From contig NZ_RXFS01000006.1 in assembly GCF_003952185.1 (NCBI RefSeq), positions 310,001-374,000 of the forward strand: DNA of 64,000 nt, given 5' to 3'. Positions 44,024 through 52,909 of the stretch are shown here, piece after piece. The translations under genes were made by a program, and so were the position numbers. Numbering within the stretch: the first letter of the stretch is position 1; every line of letters starts with the position of its first letter. The DNA is from Variovorax sp. 679 (GTDB lineage: Bacteria > Pseudomonadota > Gammaproteobacteria > Burkholderiales > Burkholderiaceae_C). The notes beneath the pieces were generated by a model. The model saw only the letters and a program-made list of their open reading frames with translations, ran no database searches and was not told where the DNA came from.

Positions 44024-44530
44024 TCAGGCCGTCGCCTCGAAGGCCGCGTGATACGAAACCGTGCCTGAAGGCATTGCGCCGGCCACGAGCAGCGCCTGGA
44101 AATACTGCGCCGGTACGCCGGGGTAGACCAGCGCAGGCGTGGCCGCGAAGCCGAAGCGGCCGTAGTAGGCGGGGTCGCCGAGCACCACGCAACCGGATGC
44201 GCCCATGCCGCGCAACGCAGCCAGCGCTTCATTCACGAGCCGTGTGCCGATGCCGCGTGCCTGCTGCCCGGGCACGACCGACACGGGGCCGAGCCCGTAC
44301 CAGCCGGGCGAGTCGCCGGAGATGCGCACCGGGGAGATGGCGACGTGCCCGACGATCCGTCCGGCATCTTCCGCGACGAGCGATACCGAAAGCTGGCCGG
44401 CGCGCCGCAATGCGTTAACGATGAATTGCTCGGTGCGGCTCGAATGCTCGGCCTCGAGAAAGGCCGCGGCCGTGACGGCCTCGATGGCCGGTGCGTCGGC
44501 GGGCGCTTCGTTCCGGATGTCGATGCTCAT
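44024..44530 (-). CDS. GNAT-family N-acetyltransferase, YhbS-like
   Basis: 168 residues. IRNEAPADAPAIEAVTAAAFLEAEHSSRTEQFIVNALR opens it. GLGPVSVVPGQQARGIGTRLVNEALAALRGMGASGCVVLGDPAYYGRFGF contains the acetyl-CoA loop and the YYGRFGF motif diagnostic of the YhbS branch. The acceptor is unknown. It starts seven bases after the DUF2845 gene end and is convergent with the cupin gene. Confidence 0.9.
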   Translation of the reverse strand: MSIDIRNEAPADAPAIEAVTAAAFLEAEHSSRTEQFIVNALRRAGQLSVSLVAEDAGRIVGHVAISPVRISGDSPGWYGLGPVSVVPGQQARGIGTRLVNEALAALRGMGASGCVVLGDPAYYGRFGFAATPALVYPGVPAQYFQALLVAGAMPSGTVSYHAAFEATA

Positions 44531-44536
44531 CGGCTG

Positions 44537-44893
44537 CTACCGCACTCTTTCACCGTCGCGCACCGATTCGACCGCGCCGTTGTAGAACCTCACGATCCCG
44601 AGGAAGTTGCCCTGACCCCGGTGGTACACCCAGTCTTCCATCGGTACGCACGCCTGCGTCACCACCTGCTGCGCCGGGCCGCCGGGGTAGGGTGAAAGCA
44701 CCCACGCTACCTGCGGGCGGGGCACGCAGACGAAATCCTTGGACATCGGCTCGCCGCACTTCTGCACCACCGAGAACTTGGAGTCGCCCACGCCGGAGAG
44801 CGTGCCGCCACAGCTCAGCGACTGGGCGGAGGCGCTGCCGCCGTGCATGAGGGCGGCTGCGAAGAAGAGGGCGCTCGAGGCGATGAGGCGCAT
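44537..44893 (-). CDS. DUF2845 family periplasmic protein
   Basis: 118 residues. The signal peptide (ASSALFFAAALMHGGSASAQS) is followed by SCGGTLSGVGDSKFSVVQKCGEP, the DUF2845 opening with paired cysteines (CGG... KCGEP); further cysteines lie at FVCVP and QACVP, so disulfides are likely. The start at 44893 places the signal peptide at the N-terminus. The function of the family is unknown. Likely co-transcribed with the YhbS-like gene. Confidence 0.85.
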   Translation of the reverse strand: MRLIASSALFFAAALMHGGSASAQSLSCGGTLSGVGDSKFSVVQKCGEPMSKDFVCVPRPQVAWVLSPYPGGPAQQVVTQACVPMEDWVYHRGQGNFLGIVRFYNGAVESVRDGERVR

Positions 44894-45228
44894 GGATCTA
44901 CGGATTCCTTGTTCGATCCGCGACTGTAGCCGGGCGCCGAATACCTCTTTGCAATCCGTGTGAAGGACGGTGGCGGGGCAGCATGGCAAAGCCGGGCATC
45001 TTCTTCCTGGCGTACTGCGATTGTTTCCACCGCATGAACGCCGCGGTTCCTTTTGCTGCGGGTTTTTACCTATTCGCCGGCTCACAATTCATTCCACAGA
45101 CCAGCACGCAAGCCGATCTGGATGAACAGGCCCCGAGCGAGGTGGCCGCCTCCGAAAGGGACGGTGCCCCACCCAAGACCGGTTCGAAACCATCCCGTAT
45201 GCAAAGAACTGAACTGAAGGAAATCCAA

Positions 45229-45609
45229 ATGACCGCCTCGAAGCTCCTCTCCGCCATCTCCATCGCCCTGCTGGCAGCCGCCGGTGCCGCCCATGCCGAA
45301 AGCTATGAAGGCGTGCAACAGCTGACGTCGGCCGCAAGCCGCGCCGACGTTGCCAGCCAGGCCGTGGTGGCCGCACGCAGCGGCAACCCGTATGCCGATG
45401 GCGCCAACCAGGGCCCCGTGCAGCTGACCGCCTCCACGACCAGTCGCGCCGCCGTTCGCGCTGAAGCAGTGGCAGCCGCCCACAGCGAGAACCCGTATGC
45501 AGAGGGCGTGACCTCGCGTGTGGCTCCGGTCCTGGCCAGCGGCCTGGATCGCTCCACGGTGCGTGCCGCGGCCCGTGCTGCCGCTCGTGGCGACGCTCTG
45601 CCGCTGTAA
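45229..45609 (+). CDS. Secreted small protein with degenerate tandem repeats
   Basis: 126 residues. The signal peptide ends AAHAES. Three repeats of about 33 residues follow, each with a core like SRAxVxxEAVAAAxSxNPYAxG: residues about 28-60 and 62-96, and a shorter, diverged copy to the end. The segments are Ala-rich and probably helical. A gaaggaa site precedes the ATG at 45229. I do not recognise the family. It has its own very strong terminator, so it may be highly expressed. Confidence 0.8.
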   Translation: MTASKLLSAISIALLAAAGAAHAESYEGVQQLTSAASRADVASQAVVAARSGNPYADGANQGPVQLTASTTSRAAVRAEAVAAAHSENPYAEGVTSRVAPVLASGLDRSTVRAAARAAARGDALPL

Positions 45610-45633
45610 TCGGCAACGTACGGCGCATACGCG

Positions 45634-45679
45634 CAAAGAAAAAGCCGGGCCCGCGAAAGCGGGCCCGGCTTTTTCTTTG
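45634..45679. terminator. Strong bidirectional rho-independent terminator
   Basis: A perfect 21-bp stem (45634-45654 with 45659-45679) around a gaaa loop has an A-run on the 5' side and a T-run on the 3' side. It can terminate both the repeat-protein gene and the convergent DUF427 gene. Confidence 0.95.
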
Positions 45680-45695
45680 GTGCCTTGCCGGATTG

Positions 45696-46085
45696 CTAGA
45701 AGACGCGCTCCTCGATCGGACCCACGCGATCGGGATAGAACGCCACGTAGTCCTTGATCTCCGCGACCGGGTCGTACGGCGACTCGTAGGTCCACACCGC
45801 ATTCACCGAGCGTTCGCCACCGGCCGGAATGCTGAAGTAGCTGCACTCGCCCTTGTACGGGCAGTAGGTCGCGTGCGAGGTGCGTTCCAGCAGCGACATC
45901 TTCACGTCCTTGCGGGGGATGTAGTGCACCGCTCCGAAATGCGGTTCGCGCAATGTCAGCGCTTCGCGCGTATCGGCAATGACGCAGCCGTCGACCGACA
46001 CCACCACGCGAAGCGGGTTGGGTGCGATGGTGATCGGATGGTCGGGGCCGGGGGTCTTGATGGTGCGTTCTGCGGTGGCGAACAT
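45696..46085 (-). CDS. DUF427 domain protein
   Basis: 129 residues. The DUF427 signature is present: NPLRVVVSVDGCVIADTREALTLREP, then VHYIPRKDVKMSLLERTSHATYCPYKGECSYFSI with the conserved CPYKG and paired cysteines. The single beta-rich domain is of unknown function. The ATG at 46085 has aaggag seven bases upstream; the ATG at 46091 is only one base from that site, so the shorter form is chosen. Confidence 0.9.
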   Translation of the reverse strand: MFATAERTIKTPGPDHPITIAPNPLRVVVSVDGCVIADTREALTLREPHFGAVHYIPRKDVKMSLLERTSHATYCPYKGECSYFSIPAGGERSVNAVWTYESPYDPVAEIKDYVAFYPDRVGPIEERVF

Positions 46086-46328
46086 GAACATGCTCCTTCG
46101 GTCAGATCGGGGTAACGCAAGAATCGGCGGATGCGCATATTGCCGCGATGCGGTGGCGATTTGAAGTCACCCCGAAATCGGCCCTTTGGCAGAGTGGTTA
46201 AAGCCATCGAGGCCGAAAGAATGGCTCTGGAAGCCTTTCTTATGGTGATTCGGAAAATAAGGAATACCGAAGTTCCATCTTTTCGCTTTGCGAGTTGCGT
46301 GTGGTCACGAATGTGTGTTCTTCATGCG

Positions 46329-46646
46329 TCAGCTTTCGATGAAGCGTAAGCCCACGGCGCCGCCGATGACCAGCGCGATGCACGCCATCCGTGCCGCCGA
46401 AAGCGCCTCGCCGAAGAGCAGCACGCCCATCAGCACCACGCCCACCGAGCCGATGCCGGTCCAGATCGCGTACGCCGGGCCCAGCGGCAGGTAGCGCAGT
46501 GCCTTGGCGAGCAGGTAGATGCTGAGCAGTGCGGTCAGCACGCCGATGGCCGACGGCACGAGCTTCGACCAGTCCTGCGATTGCTTGAGCGCCGCGGCCA
46601 TCGCGATCTCGACGAGACCCGCGGCCAGCAGAAATATCCAACCCAT
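46329..46646 (-). CDS. SMR-family small multidrug or guanidinium exporter (SugE/Gdx-like)
   Basis: 105 residues, four transmembrane helices. It has MGWIFLLAAGLVEIAMAAALKQSQDWSK with the essential membrane glutamate (Glu14 position, GLVEI), and YLLAKALRYLPLGPAYAIWTGIGSVG. The SMR fold drives proton-coupled export of cations; the SugE/Gdx branch exports guanidinium. The GLVEIAMAAALK sequence leans toward SugE, with low certainty. No guanidine riboswitch is apparent upstream. Divergent from the HxlR regulator by 90 bp. Confidence 0.87.
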   Translation of the reverse strand: MGWIFLLAAGLVEIAMAAALKQSQDWSKLVPSAIGVLTALLSIYLLAKALRYLPLGPAYAIWTGIGSVGVVLMGVLLFGEALSAARMACIALVIGGAVGLRFIES

Positions 46647-46736
46647 GAAAACTCCTTCGGTGTCGTTGTGCAAGAAACGGGAACCCGATAATTCCGGGCA
46701 GGGCACCGATCGACAAGTACGCACCTTCCGGTAACC

Positions 46737-47150
46737 ATGGGAAATTCAAAGATGCCATCGAGGAAGGCCACGGCTGTGGCAGAAGCCGCGGCTGCACCGG
46801 CCGACGTGTGGAGCGCCGGCTGCCCCTCGCGCCGTGTGCTCGAACTCATCGCCAACAAGTGGGCGCTGCTGATCATTCCGCTGCTGCGCGGAAAGCCGCA
46901 GCGCAACAACGAACTGCTGCGCAAGGTCGGCGGCATCTCGCAGAAGATGCTCACCCAGACCCTGCGCGATCTCGAACTCAACGGGCTGGTGCTGCGCGAA
47001 GACCACCAGACCGTGCCGCCGCACGTCGAGTACAGGCTGAGCCCCATCGGCTTGTCGCTGAGCAGGACGCTGATCGCGGTGGACCGCTGGGCCGAGGCGA
47101 ACCATGCGCAGATCGACGCGGCGAGGCAGGCCGCGCGCGAGCGGGCCTGA
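46737..47150 (+). CDS. HxlR-family winged-helix transcriptional regulator
   Basis: 137 residues. CPSRRVLELIANKWALLIIPLLRGKPQRNNELLRKVGGISQKMLTQTLRDLELNGLVLRED is the complete HxlR DNA-binding domain, with the N-terminal cysteine that often senses oxidants or electrophiles. It reads away from the SMR exporter gene and is the obvious candidate to repress it. Expected to act as a dimer. Confidence 0.9.
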   Translation: MGNSKMPSRKATAVAEAAAAPADVWSAGCPSRRVLELIANKWALLIIPLLRGKPQRNNELLRKVGGISQKMLTQTLRDLELNGLVLREDHQTVPPHVEYRLSPIGLSLSRTLIAVDRWAEANHAQIDAARQAARERA

Positions 47151-47202
47151 GCGCCGGATTCGGTGATAACTTCGCGCGACCCCACGCCATCGAAGGACCG
47201 AA

Positions 47203-48171
47203 GTGAAGAAGAAGCAGCTTGCCGTTTTCCTGCTCGCCAGCCTGCTGGCTGCCGGTGCATGGGCGCAGGCCTGGCCCTCGAAGCCCGTGCGCGTGATCGT
47301 GCCCGCACCGGCGGGCAGCTCGCTCGACCTGATCGCACGCACGCTGGCCGACCGCCTGCGCGTGATGTGGAAGCAGCCCGTGGTGATCGAGACCAAGGCC
47401 GGCGCGGGCGGTCTCATCGGCATGGACACCGTCGCCAAGGCACCGCACGACGGCTACACGCTCGGCATCGGCTTCAACGGCCCGATCGCGTTCGGCCCCT
47501 ACATGTATGCACGCATGCCCTACGAGCCTTCGCGCGACCTGACGCCGATCGTGCTCACGACATCGCAACCCAACGTGCTGGCGGTGCAGGCCGACAACCC
47601 CGCCAACACGCTGCCCGAGTTCGTCGAGTGGGCGAAGAAGCGCGGCAACAGGTTCAGCTATGCGTCGGTGGGGGCGGGCAGCTCGTCGCATCTCACGATG
47701 GAGCTGTTTCGCAGCGTGACGCACATCGAGGCGGTGCATGTGCCGTACTCGGGCTCGCCGCCCGCCGGGCTCTCGCTCGCGGCCGGCGACACGCAGGCGC
47801 TCTTCACGGTGGCACCCGCGCTGCTGCCGCTGATCCAGGGGCAGCGCGTGAAGCTCATTGCCATCACCAGCGTGAAGCGCTCGGAGCTCATGAAGGACCT
47901 GCCCACCGTGGCCGAGTCGGGCTATCCGGGTTTCGAGTCGCTCGCCTGGAACGGCTTCTTCACCGCCAGCGGCACGCCGCCCGAAGTGGTGCGGCGCATC
48001 AACGCCGACGTCAATGCCGTGCTGCGCGAGCCGGCCGTGCGCGAACTGCTGGCCAACCAGGGGCTGGTGGCGGGCGGCGGCTCGCCGGAAGAATTCAGGG
48101 CCTTCATCGACAGCGAAGGCCGCAAATGGGGTGCGATCATTGCCAAGGTCGGCATCCGCCTCGACCAGTGA
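47203..48171 (+). CDS. Bug-type tripartite tricarboxylate transporter substrate-binding protein
   Basis: 322 residues from a GTG at 47203, with ggacc-type sequence upstream. The signal peptide ends GAWAQAWP. WPSKPVRVIVPAPAGSSLDLIARTLADRL and VVIETKAGAGGLIGMD are Bug motifs; VHVPYSGSPPAGLSLAAGD is the pocket segment. The ligand is unknown. It is followed at 52 bases by the DUF1794-like barrel gene, and the Rieske oxygenase lies next on the other strand. Confidence 0.92.
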   Translation: MKKKQLAVFLLASLLAAGAWAQAWPSKPVRVIVPAPAGSSLDLIARTLADRLRVMWKQPVVIETKAGAGGLIGMDTVAKAPHDGYTLGIGFNGPIAFGPYMYARMPYEPSRDLTPIVLTTSQPNVLAVQADNPANTLPEFVEWAKKRGNRFSYASVGAGSSSHLTMELFRSVTHIEAVHVPYSGSPPAGLSLAAGDTQALFTVAPALLPLIQGQRVKLIAITSVKRSELMKDLPTVAESGYPGFESLAWNGFFTASGTPPEVVRRINADVNAVLREPAVRELLANQGLVAGGGSPEEFRAFIDSEGRKWGAIIAKVGIRLDQ

Positions 48172-48223
48172 GCGACACTCCCGGCAGACAACCCACGCAA
48201 GAAGACTTCAGGAAGAGAAGAAC

Positions 48224-48886
48224 ATGGAACAGCAGTTTCCCCGCGACATCTACACGGAACCCGAGCCCGATCCGCACACGCTCGCCAACCTGGGCCCGCT
48301 CACTGGCCTGGCGGGTATCTGGACCGGCACGGTCGGCCACGACGTGAGCCCGAAGGAGGACGGCCCCGAGGCCGAGGCCTACATCGAGCACGCCGAGTTC
48401 CAGCCCATCGACGCTCAGACCAACGGGCCGCAGATCTTCTACGGGCTGCGCTACCACCTGCGCATCGTCAAGCCCAATGACGTCGAGAGCTTTCACGACC
48501 AGGTCGGCTACTGGCTGTGGGAGCCCGCCACCGGCGCGCTGATCCAGACGCTGACGATCCCGCGCGGACTCACGGCCATGGCCACCGGCCGCGCGAAGGC
48601 CGACGACCGCAGCTTCAGGCTGGAAGCCGTGCGCGGCGGCGAGACCAACGGCATCGTGGCCAACCCCTTCCTGGAGCACGCGTTCAAGACGCTGCGCTAC
48701 AGCATCGAGGTGACGATCCACGACGACGGCAGCTGGTCCTACGAGCTCGAGACGGTGCTGGACGTGCTCGGAAAGCCCGAGCCCTTCAGCCACACCGATC
48801 GCAACACGCTGCGCAAGATCGGCGAGCCCACGCCGAACCCCACCGCGCGGGCTGCGATGGAAGAGGAAAAGAGCGGCGCGGCCTGA
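48224..48886 (+). CDS. Nitrobindin/DUF1794-like beta-barrel protein (FABP-like)
   Basis: 220 residues. GPLTGLAGIWTGTVGHDVSP is the opening of the DUF1794/THAP4-nitrobindin fold, and repeated strands (IFYGLRYHLRIVKPND, GYWLWEPATGALIQTLTIPRGL, RSFRLEAVRGGETNGIVAN) fit a ten-stranded barrel that can bind heme or fatty ligands. The heme-ligand histidine cannot be placed with certainty. Probably the second gene in the Bug transcription unit. Confidence 0.78.
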   Translation: MEQQFPRDIYTEPEPDPHTLANLGPLTGLAGIWTGTVGHDVSPKEDGPEAEAYIEHAEFQPIDAQTNGPQIFYGLRYHLRIVKPNDVESFHDQVGYWLWEPATGALIQTLTIPRGLTAMATGRAKADDRSFRLEAVRGGETNGIVANPFLEHAFKTLRYSIEVTIHDDGSWSYELETVLDVLGKPEPFSHTDRNTLRKIGEPTPNPTARAAMEEEKSGAA

Positions 48887-48889
48887 GGG

Positions 48890-50041
48890 CTACGCTGCGA
48901 GCGCCGCTTCCACGTCTGCGTGGAAGCGCGCCGAGCAGCACTCCGTCGCGCCGAAGTACAGCGACTTCTGCGCGCCGCTCGCAAGCGTCGATTGCACCGA
49001 CACGCCGAGTGCGAAATCTTCGTCGAGCGCACCCCAGAACGAATCGATGTTCCTGCGCCAGTAGTTCTCTGATTTCTCCGTCTTCGGCAGCTCGGGAATC
49101 AGCGTGCTCGCGATCACGCGCGAGCGGCCCGGCGACTCCGGCAGCACCGTGAATGCGTTGGCGTGGTCGCCCTCGTGCAGGATGAAGGTCGCGGGGAAGA
49201 AGTAGTAAATGATGTTCGAGTGCGGCCCCACCCGCCATTCGTGCTCGGGCACGTCGCGCAGCCCCTCGATGCTGCGCTTGGGCAGGAAGAGGCGCTGGTG
49301 CTGCCGCTCGTGGTCGGCGACCAGCAGGTTGTCGTGGAAGAGCGCGGCGATGCTGTCGCGATGCGCGTACTGGAAGTGGTACGTCTCCAGGTTGGCCTCG
49401 AAAGGGATCTTCCAGTTGGCTGCATTGTCGAAGGCGCGCTGGTGAAAGGGCACCCAGCCGTCGTAGCCCCATGAGCGCAGGTCGGCACCGAAGCGGCCCA
49501 GCCATGTGTCGATGTCGAGCTTGGCGCTTTCGCCATCGGCCACCACGCGCGGAACGGCCCAGACGAAGCCCAGCGCCTCCGCGACCGGCACGCGTGCAAG
49601 GCTGCATTGCGATGCCGGTGCATGCGGAAAGTCCTCGGCCGAAGGGCGGCCGCGCAGCGCGCCGTCGAGCCCGTAGGTCCAGCTGTGATACGGGCAGATC
49701 AGCGCGCGCTGGCCCGGCGATGCGCCCGGCTGCTTCAGCCTTGCGCCGCGGTGGCGACATGCGTTGACGAAGCCGTTGAGTTCGCCGTCCTGCCCGCGCA
49801 CGAACAGCAGCGGCATGCCGGTCACGTCGATCGCGAAGGAGTCGCCGGCATTCGCGAGCGAGGCCGAAGGGCACAGCGCCAGCGGATGGCGCCGGAAGAT
49901 GCGTTCCACTTCCTGCTCGTGGCGTTCGGGATCGAGATAGCGCGCCACGGGGCTTAGGGTGGGCTCACCGCGCTCGCTGCCGCCGGTCTCGATCAGCGTG
50001 AGCGCGCGCCGGATCAGGGCGATCTGTTCTTCGTGCTGCAT
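48890..50041 (-). CDS. Rieske non-heme iron oxygenase, alpha subunit
   Basis: 383 residues. The Rieske cluster ligands are in FVNACRHRGARL and ALICPYHSWTYGLDG (CxH...CxxH). The catalytic domain has NWKIPFEANLETYHFQYAHRDSIAALF, whose two histidines plus a later aspartate bind Fe(II). These enzymes insert oxygen into aromatic rings or demethylate ethers and amines. No reductase or ferredoxin gene is adjacent. Substrate unknown. Convergent with the DUF1794-like gene. Confidence 0.92.
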   Translation of the reverse strand: MQHEEQIALIRRALTLIETGGSERGEPTLSPVARYLDPERHEQEVERIFRRHPLALCPSASLANAGDSFAIDVTGMPLLFVRGQDGELNGFVNACRHRGARLKQPGASPGQRALICPYHSWTYGLDGALRGRPSAEDFPHAPASQCSLARVPVAEALGFVWAVPRVVADGESAKLDIDTWLGRFGADLRSWGYDGWVPFHQRAFDNAANWKIPFEANLETYHFQYAHRDSIAALFHDNLLVADHERQHQRLFLPKRSIEGLRDVPEHEWRVGPHSNIIYYFFPATFILHEGDHANAFTVLPESPGRSRVIASTLIPELPKTEKSENYWRRNIDSFWGALDEDFALGVSVQSTLASGAQKSLYFGATECCSARFHADVEAALAA

Positions 50042-50101
50042 GCGCGCGATTGTGGCGAGCCTCTGGCGCGCCGGCTTGTCTCAACTGGTCGTGTTCGGCC
50101 G

Positions 50102-51022
50102 TCAGTCCAGCCGCAGCGAGCCGAGCCGTTCAACGATCAGGTCATGCAGCGTTTGAGCCGCCACCGACAGGCTGCCCTCGCGCCGCTGCACGACGTAGAG
50201 CGTGCGCGTGAGGGAAGGCAGAGGCAGTGGCCGCGTCACCAGCGTCTCGCGCTGGAAGTGGAACAGCGTGAGCGCCGGCACCACGCTGATGCCGAGCCCG
50301 GCTTCGATGAGCCCCATCACGGTGGCCAGGTGCTCCACCTCGAACACCGCATTCAGTCTTTGCGGGTGCAGCGCCGCATCGAGCGCTTGCCGCACGCTGC
50401 TGTTGCGAGCCATCTGGATGAAGGGGTGGGGCGCGATCTTCTTCACCGTCAGGCGTGGTTCGTGCGCAAGCGGATGGTCGGCGCGGCACACGAGGTGGAA
50501 GCGGTCGGTGCAGAGCTTGCGGGCGAGCAGGTCGCTGTCGGCCGTGCCGCCGGCGCCCGAGGCGGCGAGCGCGAAGTCGGCCTGGCCGCTGCGCACGAGC
50601 GCGATGCAGGCGTCCGACAGCGCATCGTCCAGGTCGACGCGGATGCCCGGCCAGGTCTGCATGAACTCGGCGAACACGTTGGGCAGCCAGCCGGCCGCGA
50701 GCGAAGGCAGGGCGGCCACGCGCACGCGGCCTTTGCGGCGCTCCACGTGGTCGGCAAGGTCGTCCATGGCGCTGCCCATGTCGTCGAGCAGCCGGCGCGC
50801 GGAGCCCTCGAACAGCCGGCCTTCGGGCGTGAGCTGCACGCTGCGCGTGTCGCGGTCGAACAGGCGCGTGCCGACGGCGTCCTCCAGCGTGCGGATCAGC
50901 GCGCTGAACGCTGGCTGCGAGAGATGGCTGCCCTGCGCCGCGCGCGTGAAGTTGCGGTGCTCGGTCAGCGCGAGAAAGGCGCGCAGCTGGCGCGTGGAAA
51001 GGTCGGGCGTCTTTCTCATCAT
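50102..51022 (-). CDS. LysR-family regulator of the divergent AtuA-like operon
   Basis: 306 residues. The N-terminal HTH is TRQLRAFLALTEHRNFTRAAQGSHLSQPAFSALIRTLED. The start is ATG at 51022 (or 51019). It is divergent from the AtuA-like gene by 85 bp, so it should control that operon, which ends in a Bug receptor and a lipoprotein hydrolase. The effector is unknown. Confidence 0.9.
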   Translation of the reverse strand: MMRKTPDLSTRQLRAFLALTEHRNFTRAAQGSHLSQPAFSALIRTLEDAVGTRLFDRDTRSVQLTPEGRLFEGSARRLLDDMGSAMDDLADHVERRKGRVRVAALPSLAAGWLPNVFAEFMQTWPGIRVDLDDALSDACIALVRSGQADFALAASGAGGTADSDLLARKLCTDRFHLVCRADHPLAHEPRLTVKKIAPHPFIQMARNSSVRQALDAALHPQRLNAVFEVEHLATVMGLIEAGLGISVVPALTLFHFQRETLVTRPLPLPSLTRTLYVVQRREGSLSVAAQTLHDLIVERLGSLRLD

Positions 51023-51107
51023 GTCTCTCTTGTTATTTGAAATGCGGATCAATCGATCCGGATTTTCGATTTTACGGATGGCTGGCCGCTGCCTACAGTG
51101 CACGGCA

Positions 51108-52499
51108 ATGAACTCCATTGCCCCGCCCACGCTGCTGATAGGTTGCGCCGCCGGCTTCTCGGGCGACCGCACCGACGCTGCCGGGCCGGTGGTCGACACG
51201 CTGATCGCGCGCCTGGCCAGCGGCCCCCAAGGGCAGCGCGCCTTCCTGATCTTCGAGACGCTGGCCGAGCGCACGCTCGCGCTGGCCCAGCTTCGCCGCC
51301 GCGACAACCCCGAGGCAGGCTACGAACCGCTGCTCGACCCCATGCTGCGGCCCGTGCTCGCACGCTGCCTGGCGCACGGCATCCGCATCGTGAGTAATTT
51401 CGGCGCGGCCAATCCGCGCGCTGCCGCCCGGCACATCGCCCGCATGGCGCGAGAACTGGGCGCGAATGCGCCGCGCATCGCGGTGGTGGAGGGCGACGAC
51501 CTCTCGGGCCCCGAACATCGCGCGCTGCTGGACGAAGCGCTCGGCGCGCGCATGGAGGGCCTGCGCGTGGTGAGCGCCAATGCCTACATCGGTGCCGAGC
51601 CCATCGCCGCCGCGCTCGATGCAGGCGCGCAGATCGTGGTGTGCGGCCGGGTGGCAGACCCATCGCTGACGGTCGGCCCCGTCATGTCGCACTTCGGCTG
51701 GCGAGCCGACGACTGGGACCGGCTGGGCCGCGCGACCATGGCCGGCCATCTGCTCGAATGCGGCGCGCAGGTCTGCGGCGGTTACTTCGCCGACCCGGGC
51801 TACAAGGACGTGCCGGGGCTGGAGGCTGTCGGCTTCCCCATCGCGGAGATCGACGCCGATGGCCGCTGCACCATCGGCAAGGCCGACGGCACCGGCGGCC
51901 TCGTGAGCGAGGCGACGGTGAAGGAGCAGCTTCTCTACGAAGTGCACGACCCCGCGGCCTACCTGACGCCCGACGTGGTCGCAGATATTGCAGATGCCGA
52001 AGTGCGGGCACTGCCCGGCGCGGATCGCGTCGAACTCTCCGGCGTGCGCGGCCACGAGCGGCCAGGCCGCTACAAGGTCAACGTCTGCCATGAAGGCGGC
52101 TGGCTGGCCGAGGGCGAGATCTCCTACGCAGGGCCGCGCGCCGAGGCCCGTGCGCGGCTCGCGGCGGACGTGCTGAAGAAGCGCCTCGACGGGCTCTCGC
52201 TGCGTGTGGACCTGATCGGCGCGCTGAGCATCTTCGGCGACGACGCCGGCCGCGCGCTGGCGGATACGCCCGATGCCGGCCTGCGCGACGTGCGCCTGCG
52301 CGTCGCGGCCACGCATGCCGAGCGGGCGCAGGCCGAACGGCTGGCGCGCGAGGTGATGGCGCTCTATACCTGCGGCCCGGCGGGCGGTGGCGGCGTGCGC
52401 ACTGCGCTTACGCCCCGGCTCAACACGCTGTCGTGCCTGCTGCCGCGCGAGGCAGTACCGGTGCGCTTCGAGCTGATCCCGCAGGAGGAACTGTCATGA
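51108..52499 (+). CDS. Acyclic-terpene-utilization AtuA-family protein (DUF1446)
   Basis: 463 residues. PTLLIGCAAGFSGDRTDAAGPVVDTL opens the AtuA/DUF1446 family. NFGAANPRAAARHIARMARELG, VVCGRVADPSLTVGPVMSHFGW and GHLLECGAQVCGGYFADPGYKDVP are landmark segments. AtuA is needed for growth on acyclic terpenes in Pseudomonas, but the reaction is unsettled, and family members occur in other catabolic operons. The stop overlaps the next ATG (atga). Confidence 0.87.
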   Translation: MNSIAPPTLLIGCAAGFSGDRTDAAGPVVDTLIARLASGPQGQRAFLIFETLAERTLALAQLRRRDNPEAGYEPLLDPMLRPVLARCLAHGIRIVSNFGAANPRAAARHIARMARELGANAPRIAVVEGDDLSGPEHRALLDEALGARMEGLRVVSANAYIGAEPIAAALDAGAQIVVCGRVADPSLTVGPVMSHFGWRADDWDRLGRATMAGHLLECGAQVCGGYFADPGYKDVPGLEAVGFPIAEIDADGRCTIGKADGTGGLVSEATVKEQLLYEVHDPAAYLTPDVVADIADAEVRALPGADRVELSGVRGHERPGRYKVNVCHEGGWLAEGEISYAGPRAEARARLAADVLKKRLDGLSLRVDLIGALSIFGDDAGRALADTPDAGLRDVRLRVAATHAERAQAERLAREVMALYTCGPAGGGGVRTALTPRLNTLSCLLPREAVPVRFELIPQEELS

Positions 52500-52861
52500 A
52501 CGGCATTGCAGACACCGTCGAAGTGCCGCTGTACCGCGCTGCCCACGGCCGCACCGGCGACAAGGGCGATCGCTCCAACATCAGCGTCATCGCCTGGCAT
52601 GCACAGCTCTTCCCCTTGCTGGTCGAACAGCTCACGCCGGAGCGTGTCGCGGCGCAGTTCCACCACCGTGCGCCGTCCCAGGTGCAACGCTTCGTGCTGC
52701 CGAAGCTGCACGCGATGAATTTCGTGCTCGACGCGGTGCTCGACGGGGGCGTCAACGACGCGCTGAACCTCGATGCGCACGGCAAGGCGCTTTCCTTCCT
52801 GCTGCTCGACATGCCGATCCGCGTACCGCGCGAGCTGGTGCCGCTGCTGGCCGGGCCGTAG
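52496..52861 (+). CDS. AtuA-associated small protein (ferredoxin-fold partner domain)
   Basis: 121 residues. YRAAHGRTGDKGDRSNISVIAWHAQLFPLLVEQLTPERVAAQF matches the small domain that in many AtuA-family proteins is fused at the C-terminus. Here it is a separate gene overlapping atuA by four bases, so the two products probably assemble. No catalytic motif is obvious. Confidence 0.85.
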   Translation: MNGIADTVEVPLYRAAHGRTGDKGDRSNISVIAWHAQLFPLLVEQLTPERVAAQFHHRAPSQVQRFVLPKLHAMNFVLDAVLDGGVNDALNLDAHGKALSFLLLDMPIRVPRELVPLLAGP

Positions 52862-52909
52862 CCGCAATCCTTTTTTCTTTCCCAAGCCATTCCATACGGA
52901 GACAAGACA

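Noticed and set aside
46186..46205. ttggcagagtggttaaagcc looks like a tRNA D-arm
   Set aside because: No acceptor stem, anticodon arm or T-arm follows within 90 bases.
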